Assembly: GCA_017623055.1 (NCBI GenBank)
Contig: JAGAPX010000005.1
Span: 41,139 to 105,138 of the forward strand
From: Phascolarctobacterium sp.
GTDB lineage: Bacteria > Bacillota > Negativicutes > Acidaminococcales > Acidaminococcaceae
Reading direction: 5' to 3'
Length of the DNA: 64,000 nt
Position 1 is the first letter of the stretch. Every line of letters starts with the position of its first letter. A program made the position numbers and the translations under genes. Below the pieces are notes generated by a model. That model was not told the DNA's origin. It saw only the letters and a program-made list of their open reading frames with translations, and made no database searches. Of this stretch, positions 15,155-21,720 are shown piece after piece.

Positions 15155-15830
15155 TATTTGCGTTCCAATGTTCTTTATAGATATCCAACAAACCAAGTTG
15201 AGTAATGCTGCTGATGAATTCTGCTATGCAATCGCTTGCTTGGCGAGAGTCTTCACGAGAGTATTTCTCAATGTAAAGGTCTTTGCCGTCAGATACCAAA
15301 TATTGGAATTCAAATGCTTCTGGTACGAGGTAAAAGTAGAATGGGTGCTGAGGACTTTCGAGATATTTGCCTGCCAGTTCAGAGCTACCCATACTTGAAT
15401 TTAAAAACTTGATATCGTAGATGGTGCCAGCTTTGAGTGCGTCAAGAATTCCATAAACAAGGAATGTCATATCTCCTACTTGGAGTTCTCTTGCTACTTT
15501 GACTTGCACCGGTGCTCCTTTAATGATTGGAGCAACTTTGCAAGCACCTTCATAAAATTTGGGGTAAACATTACGTCCCTGAACTTCTCCAGTTTTAGGA
15601 TTGCATTTGCCCAATTCTGCTTTCCATTTTGGTTGGAACATTTCTTCTGCTATTTTGTAACATAGGCTTTCAAATTCAAGGCCGTTCAACATATTTTCGT
15701 TGGGCTCGGATTTTTCACGATGCAAGGTACGCAGGAAGTCTGCTTTTGCCTCTTCTTCATAGCCCTCAGCAGCATTGAATGAATATGCCCAAGAACTCAA
15801 TAAACTTTGAGTAATTAGGTAGCGTTCCAT
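15144..15830 (-). CDS. PD-(D/E)XK family nuclease (RecB/Cas4-like)
   Basis: A 228-residue protein. LNGLEFESLCY supplies an early Glu, YGILDALKAG supplies the Asp, and IYDIKFLNSS supplies the D-x-K of the PD-(D/E)XK core. It partners the adjacent Sak4-like ATPase, a common pairing in phage recombination modules, where it would process DNA ends. Confidence 0.7.
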   Translation of the reverse strand: MERYLITQSLLSSWAYSFNAAEGYEEEAKADFLRTLHREKSEPNENMLNGLEFESLCYKIAEEMFQPKWKAELGKCNPKTGEVQGRNVYPKFYEGACKVAPIIKGAPVQVKVARELQVGDMTFLVYGILDALKAGTIYDIKFLNSSMGSSELAGKYLESPQHPFYFYLVPEAFEFQYLVSDGKDLYIEKYSREDSRQASDCIAEFISSITQLGLLDIYKEHWNANNEG

Positions 15831-15833
15831 AAA

Positions 15834-16778
15834 TTACACCACCTTGGTTGCGTAACCGCCCTCACGAGAATAAACTAAGCCAAGTGCATCGGTTTTTTGC
15901 TTCAAGAGTGCAGAAGCTTCTTTCTTGCTTGTAAGCGCATGAGGCAAATTCAAGATGCTATCAACTGCTGCGTTTGCGGTTTCTGCATCAACAACATTGT
16001 CAAGAACTTCCTTAACCTTTGCCATTGTTTCGTCGTATTGATGTTGTAACGGTACAAAGTAGTCTTTTTCTGCTTTGATATGATTGCGTGCAGCTTTGAA
16101 AAGATTTGTCATAAAGTTGTTAGGAACTTCATCGGTGAGGATAGGAACAAGGTGTTTGCCATGAATACCGTGAGTACCTTTTGCAAAGAATTCTTGTTCA
16201 GGAGTGAAGCAGATAGTTCTTTGAGTACCAATCATTTGGACGTAACCGCCAAAGTCGCAGCTGTTCCAAACTGTATTTTTGACACTACCCTCACAAACAA
16301 GGCGTTGAATGGGATTACCGTCTTTGTCTGCTTTTTCGTCAGTGTGGAAAATAAATATTACGTTCTTATTCAGAACGGTTTTGATGATGTTGACGAAGTT
16401 AGCGAATTCGGATTTAACAAAGCCAAAACCTTTAAGGCCGTTGAAATCACCACTCTTAGTAAGAGCACCAGGCTTGGTACGCATTGCCCAATCTTTCAAG
16501 AATGTTACGAAGCTACCGCCGGTATCAATGATTACGGTTTCAAATTCTGCCATTTCCGGAGAGTGAATGTCTTGCAAGACTTCTTCGTAGGTTTCGCAGA
16601 TGATTGTCGGGCAACGGTGATCAGCTCGTACACGAGAAACGCCCCTGTCGAAGTCAATCAATACAGGGGAGGGGGCAGAACAAGCGAGGGTAGTTTTACC
16701 AACGCCAGGGGAACCGTAGATGATAGCACTAAATTTTTGATTTTCAAAATTCATTTTTTCGGGTTTTACAATAGCCAT
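15834..16778 (-). CDS. RecA-fold phage recombination ATPase (Sak4-like)
   Basis: A 314-residue AAA/RecA-fold protein with Walker A GSPGVGKTT (residues about 22-30), a Walker B-like TVIIDTGG and a sensor-like FIFHTDEKAD. It resembles the 'phage nucleotide-binding protein'/Sak4 family of single-strand annealing-associated ATPases. The ribosome binding site AAAGGAG lies before the ATG. It heads the recombination/replication block. Confidence 0.75.
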   Translation of the reverse strand: MAIVKPEKMNFENQKFSAIIYGSPGVGKTTLACSAPSPVLIDFDRGVSRVRADHRCPTIICETYEEVLQDIHSPEMAEFETVIIDTGGSFVTFLKDWAMRTKPGALTKSGDFNGLKGFGFVKSEFANFVNIIKTVLNKNVIFIFHTDEKADKDGNPIQRLVCEGSVKNTVWNSCDFGGYVQMIGTQRTICFTPEQEFFAKGTHGIHGKHLVPILTDEVPNNFMTNLFKAARNHIKAEKDYFVPLQHQYDETMAKVKEVLDNVVDAETANAAVDSILNLPHALTSKKEASALLKQKTDALGLVYSREGGYATKVV

Positions 16779-16881
16779 TTTTAAGCTCCTTTCAAATTAT
16801 GAATAATACTGGGTCACGAAAAGTTCAGAGTTGCTTTCACCCCCTAAGACTTGCGTGTGCAGGTCAATTAGTGTAAAATGA

Positions 16882-16918
16882 AAGCAGAGAGTTATTATAA
16901 GGACATAAATCTCTGCTT
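16882..16918. terminator. hairpin in the leader of the ATPase gene
   Basis: The arms AAGCAGAGA (16882-16890) and TCTCTGCTT (16910-16918) are perfect 9-bp complements, extended by TTAT/ATAA inside. On the minus strand it is followed by TCATTTTAC, a weak T-run. It could attenuate transcription of the replication block. Confidence 0.45.
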
Positions 16919-16927
16919 CATCTATGT

Positions 16928-16966
16928 AACCGTTCAGCGTGCGAGGCTGGGCGGTTATTTACTTTT
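16928..16966 (+). terminator. rightward rho-independent terminator
   Basis: The 11-bp arms 16928-16938 and 16946-16956 (AACCGTTCAGC with GCTGGGCGGTT) pair fully on the plus strand if two G-U pairs are allowed. A 7-base loop and a T-rich tail (TTTACTTTTTT) follow. On the minus strand the same positions are A-C mismatches and no T-run follows. It therefore terminates plus-strand RNA although all neighbouring genes are on the minus strand. Confidence 0.55.
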
Positions 16967-17237
16967 TTGTTGCATGTACCGTCAAAGGTATCTTGATGAT
17001 TTGTCCCGGATAGATATATTTGCCTTTATTTGGATTTGCTTTGTTTATGGTCCAAATAAATTCATCGAAGTATAAAATCTGCTTGTCAGCATAGATGCCT
17101 GCGATACTCCAAATTGTTTCTCCGGAACGAACTACGTGTTCAACGTAGGTGGTAGTTGTGGGAGGTTTATAACTTAGCACAGCAATTGATGCGAGTATGA
17201 ATACTGCGATAATCAAATAGCTTTTAATGTCTTTCAT
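16959..17237 (-). CDS. membrane-anchored LysM domain protein
   Basis: In this 92-residue protein, residues 6-23 are a single hydrophobic anchor (YLIIAVFILASIAVLSY). The rest is a LysM domain (EHVVRSGETIWSIAGIYADK, then YIYPGQIIKIP). The topology, a short anchor plus one LysM, is that of YneA-type cell-division suppressors. Most phage LysM proteins are lysins in the late region, so this early position suggests a host-takeover role (inference). It is coupled to the upstream small gene by ATGA. Confidence 0.75.
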   Translation of the reverse strand: MKDIKSYLIIAVFILASIAVLSYKPPTTTTYVEHVVRSGETIWSIAGIYADKQILYFDEFIWTINKANPNKGKYIYPGQIIKIPLTVHATKK

Positions 17238-17371
17238 TTTCTAACTTCCTTTCTTGCGCCTGCCTTTTTCGGTTGGCGCTTTTCTTCTTTGTGTTGATGA
17301 TAAGCGCAGTCGCACTTTTCGCCGGGGTCAAGGTTGGCTCCGCATTTGCAGCAAGTGTTGTAATATGCCAT
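17234..17371 (-). CDS. 45-residue zinc-binding phage protein
   Basis: A short frame beginning MAYYNTCCKCGANLDPGEKC, then DCAYHQHKEEKR. This is a two-knuckle zinc ribbon with a basic tail, a common small-protein type in Firmicute phages. The start overlaps the stop of the DUF3846 gene (TAATG) and the stop overlaps the LysM gene start. Confidence 0.6.
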   Translation of the reverse strand: MAYYNTCCKCGANLDPGEKCDCAYHQHKEEKRQPKKAGARKEVRK

Positions 17372-17724
17372 TACTCAGGCTCCTTTACTAATTCGATTGT
17401 GTCGGCCAATCTTTTGATTAAGCCGTCCAGTTCTTTATCGTCCAGTCCAATGATGTCACGTTCTCCATTAACCAATCCCTCTTTAGCTAAAATGAGGTTG
17501 CCTGCGATAATGTCTTGATAAAGGACCGTGCCAAATTCATTGATGGGTAGGTTTCTTATGCGCCCCTCGTCGTTTACCAATATGCAGAAGGGGCGCTTTA
17601 GCAGCATTGGTCGTACTATTTCCATATAACCGCCAAGAACTTTGCTTACTGCATTGCTGCGGATAGGGTAACCAAAATCCTTGGGGTACATTTTTCGGTC
17701 AGTCGTAACTACTAAACATTTCAT
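17371..17724 (-). CDS. DUF3846 domain protein
   Basis: A 117-residue protein with the DUF3846 pattern: VLGGYMEIVRP, then FCILVNDEGRIRNLPIN, then YQDIIAGNLILA. The family is common in Firmicute phages and plasmids, and its function is unknown. It is coupled to both neighbours by overlapping start/stop codons. Confidence 0.8.
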   Translation of the reverse strand: MKCLVVTTDRKMYPKDFGYPIRSNAVSKVLGGYMEIVRPMLLKRPFCILVNDEGRIRNLPINEFGTVLYQDIIAGNLILAKEGLVNGERDIIGLDDKELDGLIKRLADTIELVKEPE

Positions 17725-17894
17725 GCCGTTACCGCCTTTCGGGAACGGAGTTCAGCTTTCTTGCGTTCCAGAGCTTCCTGGCCCTCGGGAGTGCTCTTGA
17801 TACCGTTTACAAGGTCAAGAACAGATTGACAAAATCTGTTGGTGATGTATTCGGGCATTTGGCTGATATCGATTTGGATATTAGAGTTTTTCAT
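17721..17894 (-). CDS. 57-residue helical phage protein
   Basis: A short frame beginning MKNSNIQIDISQMPEYITNR and ending SRKAVTA. It is helical and charged, and its TGA overlaps the DUF3846 ATG. It lies one step downstream of the switch region. No family is recognised. Confidence 0.5.
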   Translation of the reverse strand: MKNSNIQIDISQMPEYITNRFCQSVLDLVNGIKSTPEGQEALERKKAELRSRKAVTA

Positions 17895-17896
17895 AT

Positions 17897-18163
17897 CTAA
17901 ACCCCCAAATTTTTCATAACATCACGGATAAGTGCTATTCCACTATCCATAGCTACATTGATTTTTCTGACATAGCCACCTTTGAATTCTGCGTAAACCA
18001 TTTCTTCGTTATCTTTATAAGTGAGGGAAATTAAGTCGTAGCAATTTCGGGTGGCTGTTAATGTGTAAAAGAGTCGCTTGCAAATTTCGTGTTTATCTTC
18101 GTGCATTAGTTCAACTCCTTGCAGTCCGTCAGTTCTATTGCTGACTTCTTTTTCTGCGTCCAT
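17897..18163 (-). CDS. hypothetical early phage protein
   Basis: An 88-residue protein. GGAGTG lies five bases before the ATG at 18163. The alpha/beta pattern has a central YAEFKGGYVRKINVAMDSG. It is the first gene after the Cro-like gene and lies directly behind an operator copy at 18193-18208. Confidence 0.55.
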   Translation of the reverse strand: MDAEKEVSNRTDGLQGVELMHEDKHEICKRLFYTLTATRNCYDLISLTYKDNEEMVYAEFKGGYVRKINVAMDSGIALIRDVMKNLGV

Positions 18164-18185
18164 AAGTCACTCCTAAAAGTTAAGA

Positions 18186-18208
18186 ATTATAGGTGTCCTA
18201 AAAGACAC
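18186..18208 (-). promoter_or_regulatory. operator copy and possible second early promoter
   Basis: GTGTC (18193-18197) and GACAC (18204-18208) with a 6-bp spacer form the same operator as upstream of the Cro-like gene. A minus-strand TATAAT lies at 18191-18186 with no good -35. The site straddles the end of the Cro-like gene and could control the rest of the early operon. Confidence 0.5.
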
Positions 18209-18406
18209 TTATTCTGCAAAAAAAATATCAACGGGAGACTTCAAGTTTAAAATCTTAATAATTTTTTGAATCTCACTTTGCTTGAATTCAGAAGTACCAT
18301 TACATTTTCTAAAAAATGCAGAACGAGACATTTCGAGCTTTTCGCACATTTCGGTGATTGTAACGCCTGCTTTTTTCATTTCATAGGTCAATAAAGCTAC
18401 ATTCAT
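18209..18406 (-). CDS. Cro-like helix-turn-helix regulator
   Basis: A 65-residue XRE-type protein: the helix-turn-helix is VTITEMCEKLEMSRSAFFRK, and the tail KIIKILNLKSPVDIFFAE is typical of the fold. It is divergent from the larger repressor and first in the early operon. Its promoter (18458-18486) carries an operator at the transcription start, the classic Cro position. Confidence 0.8.
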   Translation of the reverse strand: MNVALLTYEMKKAGVTITEMCEKLEMSRSAFFRKCNGTSEFKQSEIQKIIKILNLKSPVDIFFAE

Positions 18407-18434
18407 GATGTTCCTCCTTTACATTTTATTTCAC

Positions 18435-18456
18435 AAAGTGTCGTATAAGACACTTT
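18435..18456. promoter_or_regulatory. repressor operator, perfect palindrome
   Basis: AAAGTGTC (18435-18442) and GACACTTT (18449-18456) are perfect 8-bp arms around a 6-bp spacer. It sits just downstream of the -10 of the leftward promoter, so binding would block transcription of the early operon. Confidence 0.75.
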
Positions 18457-18457
18457 C

Positions 18458-18486
18458 ATAATACACCACACCTTGTGTATTGTCAA
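18458..18486 (-). promoter_or_regulatory. leftward early promoter (PL type)
   Basis: On the minus strand there is a consensus TTGACA (18486-18481), 17 bp, then TATTAT (18463-18458). It faces the Cro-like gene. A near-consensus promoter with an operator at the start site is expected to be fully repressed in the lysogen. Confidence 0.8.
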
Positions 18487-18494
18487 CAATTTTC

Positions 18495-18510
18495 GTGTCA
18501 TTAAAGAAAC
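18495..18510. promoter_or_regulatory. degenerate operator copy
   Basis: GTGTC (18495-18499), a 6-bp spacer and GAAAC (18506-18510): one base differs from the canonical GACAC. It lies between the two divergent promoters. Confidence 0.5.
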
Positions 18511-18529
18511 AATATTAGGTTTACTGCAT

Positions 18530-18564
18530 TTTGTGTTGCGAAAAAGACACAAATAAGCTATAAT
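18530..18564 (+). promoter_or_regulatory. rightward repressor promoter with overlapping inverted repeat
   Basis: The -35 TTGCGA (18536-18541), 17 bp, and TATAAT (18559-18564) drive the repressor. The arms TTTGTGT (18530-18536) and ACACAAA (18547-18553) overlap the -35 and contain a wider-spaced version of the operator half-sites. This suggests autoregulation. Confidence 0.6.
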
Positions 18565-18588
18565 TAACCGTACAGGAGGTATAACACT

Positions 18589-19209
18589 ATGGAAATGGGC
18601 GAACGAATCAAATATTTAAGAAAACAAAAAGATATGACTTTAGAACAGCTCGGTCAAAGAGTAGGGGTTGGGAAGAGTACCGTTAGAAAATGGGAAGAAG
18701 GAGAAATCCAAAATATGCGAAGAGATAAAATCGCAAAATTAGCTGCTGCATTAGATGTTACTCCTGGATATTTAATGGGCTGGGAAGAACCTTATACCTC
18801 TTTAGGAATAGATAAATATACTAAAATATGGACAAAAGAATTTAAAGAAAATTTGCCTTTGGTTTGGAAAAATACAATTTTAAATGCTGATGTTGTTGGC
18901 TTGGATGATACTGGCTACGACATTGAAGAAATGAATAAATTAGTTGATGATATTGCTGGTGGTAAAACTGAAATCACATTTACTTTGGCGTGTGAAATAG
19001 CTGACAAATTAGGTGTGTCACTTGATGAGCTTGTAGGTCGTGAAGAATACGAAAAGACCGCCCTCGACTACGAGAACGGTCTGAATGGATTAGAATTGCA
19101 ACTGCTCAATCTTTTAAAACAGCTTTCTCCGGAACAAAAGGAATTTTTACTTGTGCAGCTTGAGGCGCTTGTAAAGCGTAACAAAGGGAGCGAAGAAACT
19201 CCGTTTTAG
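18589..19209 (+). CDS. CI-like XRE repressor without an S24 peptidase domain
   Basis: A 206-residue protein. Residues 3-60 are a standard XRE helix-turn-helix (IKYLRKQKDMTLEQLGQRVG, then TPGYLMGW). Residues about 110-150 (EITFTLACEIADKLGVSLDE) look like the second half of another XRE domain, and a helical C-terminus follows. There is no Ser-Lys LexA/S24 protease, so induction by RecA-stimulated self-cleavage is not expected. AGGAGG precedes the ATG by 9 bases. Confidence 0.82.
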   Translation: MEMGERIKYLRKQKDMTLEQLGQRVGVGKSTVRKWEEGEIQNMRRDKIAKLAAALDVTPGYLMGWEEPYTSLGIDKYTKIWTKEFKENLPLVWKNTILNADVVGLDDTGYDIEEMNKLVDDIAGGKTEITFTLACEIADKLGVSLDELVGREEYEKTALDYENGLNGLELQLLNLLKQLSPEQKEFLLVQLEALVKRNKGSEETPF

Positions 19210-19267
19210 TTGTTTCGTCAAGTTGCCTAAACAATTCAATTATTCTAATGTCGATAGGTTCCAACAT
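19106..19267 (-). CDS. possible small protein antisense to the repressor 3' end
   Basis: A 53-residue frame MLEPIDIRIIELFRQLDETT, then EFLRSLCYALQ, with an AAAGGGG site 9 bases upstream. Its last 104 bases are antisense to the repressor. The composition looks protein-like and resembles short phage helical proteins, but the overlap makes it uncertain. Confidence 0.3.
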   Translation of the reverse strand: MLEPIDIRIIELFRQLDETTKTEFLRSLCYALQAPQAAQVKIPFVPEKAVLKD

Positions 19268-19344
19268 TGTTGCCGCCCCTTTCCTTAGAGTGGCTGCCTG
19301 GCAGTGTAAACACATTATAACAGAGATGGTTTCATCTTGTAATC

Positions 19345-19365
19345 TATCGTTATTTAATAACGATA
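19345..19365. promoter_or_regulatory. 21-bp perfect palindrome before the PBECR gene
   Basis: The arms TATCGTTATT (19345-19354) and AATAACGATA (19356-19365) are perfect 10-bp complements around one base. It lies 37 bp before the nuclease start codon and differs from the GTGTC operators, so a different regulator is likely. Confidence 0.65.
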
Positions 19366-19401
19366 TTTGACAAGAGGAGAGGTAGGCAAGAGGTGTTATA
19401 G

Positions 19402-19761
19402 ATGGCAAAATATATTGGTGCAATTAGTCAAAACATAATCAATCTTCTTGGCTTGAATTGCTCTCCTGAAACTCCTATTTATATAGGCGAGCAGAACGAG
19501 GAGCATATGAAGAAAAGTCACCAATTTGATTATGAAATTTATCGTGATGAATTACCCAATATCATAGCAAACCCCGATTATGTGGGTCTCAATAAAGACA
19601 ATTCCATAGAATACATCAAAGAATTTCCCGTAGACGACGATTTTGTAAAGGTTGCTGTTAGGGTAAGTACAAACAACAAATATTTTGCACGAACTCTTTA
19701 CACCATCAGCAGGAAAAGAGTTTTAGATTTCTTAGCAAAAGGTACAATAAAAAAGGTTTGA
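19402..19761 (+). CDS. PBECR-type (Barnase/EndoU/RelE-like) phage nuclease
   Basis: A 119-residue protein. It matches the PBECR3-like pattern of phage Barnase-EndoU-ColicinE5/D-RelE nucleases: histidines in EEHMKKSH (35 and 40), IIANPDYVG (about 54-62), the strand FVKVAVRVS, and the C-terminal YFARTLYTIS, which supplies Arg, Thr and Ser. The predicted activity is RNA cleavage. AGAGGTG precedes the ATG. It lies between the repressor and integrase, where lysogen-expressed exclusion or toxin genes usually sit. No antitoxin protein is visible. Confidence 0.7.
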   Translation: MAKYIGAISQNIINLLGLNCSPETPIYIGEQNEEHMKKSHQFDYEIYRDELPNIIANPDYVGLNKDNSIEYIKEFPVDDDFVKVAVRVSTNNKYFARTLYTISRKRVLDFLAKGTIKKV

Positions 19762-19786
19762 CTTTGATGATTCGTTTTGATACAAT
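19758..19786 (+). promoter_or_regulatory. strong promoter for an intergenic RNA
   Basis: TTGACT (19758-19763), exactly 17 bp, then TACAAT (19781-19786). It overlaps the stop codon of the PBECR gene and points to a start near 19793. Confidence 0.7.
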
Positions 19787-19792
19787 CAATGT

Positions 19793-19925
19793 GACGAAAG
19801 GCACTTCGAGGACGGAACGGGCAGCCGTCACCACGCTTAGGCGGTAGGAGATGTGGGAATGTCACCCCACCGATTTGTCTGTACGGTATAACCCGAGTTA
19901 CATTGGTAGCTCGGGTTTTTATTTT
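19793..19925 (+). ncRNA. candidate structured small RNA of unknown family
   Basis: This roughly 130-base stretch has a near-consensus promoter at its 5' end and a strong terminator at its 3' end, with no reading frame of interest. Several helices are visible: GACGG/CCGTC (19811-19829), GTGGG/CCCAC (19853-19870) and an alternative 5' GTGACG (19791-19796) pairing with CGTCAC (19826-19831). The 5' segment competes with the first hairpin for the same bases. It is not tmRNA, 6S, SRP or RNase P by eye. It sits directly behind the nuclease gene. Confidence 0.6.
19890..19925 (+). terminator. intrinsic terminator of the small RNA
   Basis: AACCCGAG (19890-19897) pairs with CTCGGGTT (19910-19917), extended by TTAC/GTAG inside to about 12 bp with a 4-base loop, then TTTATTTTT. 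Confidence 0.85.
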
Positions 19926-19960
19926 TATGTAGGTCTTAGAAATCAAAGAATAGAAAGTAC

Positions 19961-20046
19961 TTAGTCATTAGTTAGTCATTAACTTAGTCATAGAATTATG
20001 TTTAGTTGACCCATAGTTGACTGAGCTGGCGAGTAACTGGCGAGTA
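19961..20046. repeat. 11-bp phased direct repeats before the integrase
   Basis: Three TTAGTCAT units begin at 19961, 19972 and 19984. Two TAGTTGAC units begin at 20003 and 20014. Two CTGGCGAGTA units begin at 20026 and 20037. All have 11 to 12-bp spacing, so each family presents one helix face. The site lies 63 bp before the integrase start. Confidence 0.65.
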
Positions 20047-20108
20047 TGTGCTATCGGTTAAATCTGATTGTGAAAACAGACGGTGTTTTTTCGTTATAGA
20101 GGTAGTTT

Positions 20109-21671
20109 ATGGCAAAGAGAACATTACCTAAGAAAATTAAAAAGGGTGGTATTGCCGTTATTTATGCACGTTACTCTTCTCACAACCAAAGAGATGTGAG
20201 CATTGAGCAACAAGTAGAAGCGTGCATGAAATACGCTAAAGACTCTGGACTGAACGTAGTAGACACCTACGCTGATAGAGCTGTTACTGGACGATCAGAC
20301 CGCAGGCCAAAATTCCAAAAAATGATGCGAGATGCTGAGTCTGGAAAATTTGAGTTTGTAATTTCGTGGAAGTCTAACCGTATTGGTCGTAATATGCTCC
20401 AAGCTATGAATAACGAAGCGAGGCTTGCTGATTGCGGAGTACGTGCAGTTTTCGTAGAAGAAGACTTCGAGGATAATGCTGCAGGTCGCTTTGCCTTACG
20501 TTCTATGATGAACGTCAATCAATTCTATTCAGAGAATATGGCCGAGGACATTCAACGTGGTTTAGATGATAATGCTTCCAAGTGCCTTGTGAACGGGAAC
20601 GGTGGCTTCGGCTTCAAGCGTGGGGAAGATGGTCGCTATGCATTGGATTCTCCCAAAGATGCAATAGTACGTGAAATCTTTGAGCGTGTTGCTAAAAGAG
20701 AGCCAATCGTGGATATTATGAACAGCCTTAACGAGCGTGGGATTAAAACATCTAGAGGAGGTAAGTGGAACCGTAGCAGCTTCCAAAAGATGTTGATAAA
20801 TGAACGCTATCGTGGCGTGTACATTTATAAAGACCACTATATAGAAGGTGGCGTTCCGAGAATTGTTAGTGATGATATTTTCTACAGGGTGCAGGAGGTA
20901 GTTAATATGAATAAACAAGTTAAGACCAAAAGACGCAGAACTGAAAACGGTACTTATCTATTAACTGGCAAATTATTCTGCGGTCATTGCAAATCTCATA
21001 TGACTGGTATCTCCGGTACAAGTGGCCGTGGGTATCTTCATTTCTACTATACCTGCAGGAAGAGAAGAGTGGAAAAAGCCTGTAAAAAACGAAACGTTCA
21101 AAGAGATTATATTGAAAGGATTGTTGCGAAAGCCATTAAAGATTATTGCTTGAATGATGAAATACTGGAAGTTATTGCTGATCAGACAGTAGAATATAAC
21201 AAGAAGCAACTTCAAAATAATGAGTTGATTTTACTTGAGCAAGAACTTGCAAGTGTTAATACAGGATTGCAAAATTTATTGAGAGCAATAGAAGCTGGCA
21301 TCTTTAGCGATACAACAAGACAACGCATGCTTGATTTAGAAAAGCAAAAGGCTTCCCTTGAATGTAAAATAGAAGAATTCAAATTTAATGTTGTACCGAT
21401 AGATAGGGAAGATTTGATAGCGGGCTTAGCAATGTTCCGAGACGGTGACATTGAAGATAAACGATTCCAAGCAGCGTTATTTGACACGTTTCTTCTAGCA
21501 GTGTATATTTATGATAACAACCTAAAACTGGTATTCACTTTCACCGGTGCGAACAATTCCATTGAAGTTCCGTTAGAGGAAGTGGAAGACGCAGAAAGTG
21601 ATGTTATTTTAGAAATTAAAGATGGGGTGCTTGTTCGTTCAAGCTCTGCTAATGTCCACCACAAAAAATAA
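20109..21671 (+). CDS. int: large serine integrase
   Basis: A 520-residue large serine recombinase. The resolvase domain starts AVIYARYSSHNQRDVSIEQQ, with the catalytic Ser in the YSS segment, and has the conserved SKS/GRN region (SWKSNRIGRN). The recombinase domain runs from about 160 to 270. A zinc ribbon follows (LFCGHCKSHMTG, then YTCRKRRVEKACKKRNV), and a coiled-coil motif lies near 370-430. It integrates and, with a directionality factor, excises the prophage. The 3' end points to the host gene pgi. Confidence 0.93.
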   Translation: MAKRTLPKKIKKGGIAVIYARYSSHNQRDVSIEQQVEACMKYAKDSGLNVVDTYADRAVTGRSDRRPKFQKMMRDAESGKFEFVISWKSNRIGRNMLQAMNNEARLADCGVRAVFVEEDFEDNAAGRFALRSMMNVNQFYSENMAEDIQRGLDDNASKCLVNGNGGFGFKRGEDGRYALDSPKDAIVREIFERVAKREPIVDIMNSLNERGIKTSRGGKWNRSSFQKMLINERYRGVYIYKDHYIEGGVPRIVSDDIFYRVQEVVNMNKQVKTKRRRTENGTYLLTGKLFCGHCKSHMTGISGTSGRGYLHFYYTCRKRRVEKACKKRNVQRDYIERIVAKAIKDYCLNDEILEVIADQTVEYNKKQLQNNELILLEQELASVNTGLQNLLRAIEAGIFSDTTRQRMLDLEKQKASLECKIEEFKFNVVPIDREDLIAGLAMFRDGDIEDKRFQAALFDTFLLAVYIYDNNLKLVFTFTGANNSIEVPLEEVEDAESDVILEIKDGVLVRSSSANVHHKK

Positions 21672-21703
21672 CCGTGAACTTGACTATCGTCAAATTCACG
21701 GTT
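21670..21703. terminator. integrase/pgi bidirectional terminator
   Basis: AACCGTGAA (21670-21678) pairs with TTCACGGTT (21695-21703), with an inner TTGAC/GTCAA helix and TATC loop. Plus-strand T-runs follow. It lies between converging genes. Confidence 0.75.
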
Positions 21704-21720
21704 TCTCTGTTTTTATAGGG
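21704..21720. other. probable prophage-host junction zone (att)
   Basis: The host gene pgi ends intact at 21721 and the integrase ends at 21671, so the attachment junction must fall in or near this short interval. Serine integrases share only a tiny core between sites, so the exact crossover cannot be read from one end. Confidence 0.4.

Noticed and set aside
19698..19946. An 82-codon minus-strand frame across the end of the PBECR gene and the small RNA.
   Set aside because: It has no ribosome binding site, runs through the terminator, and its composition follows the RNA helices rather than a protein.
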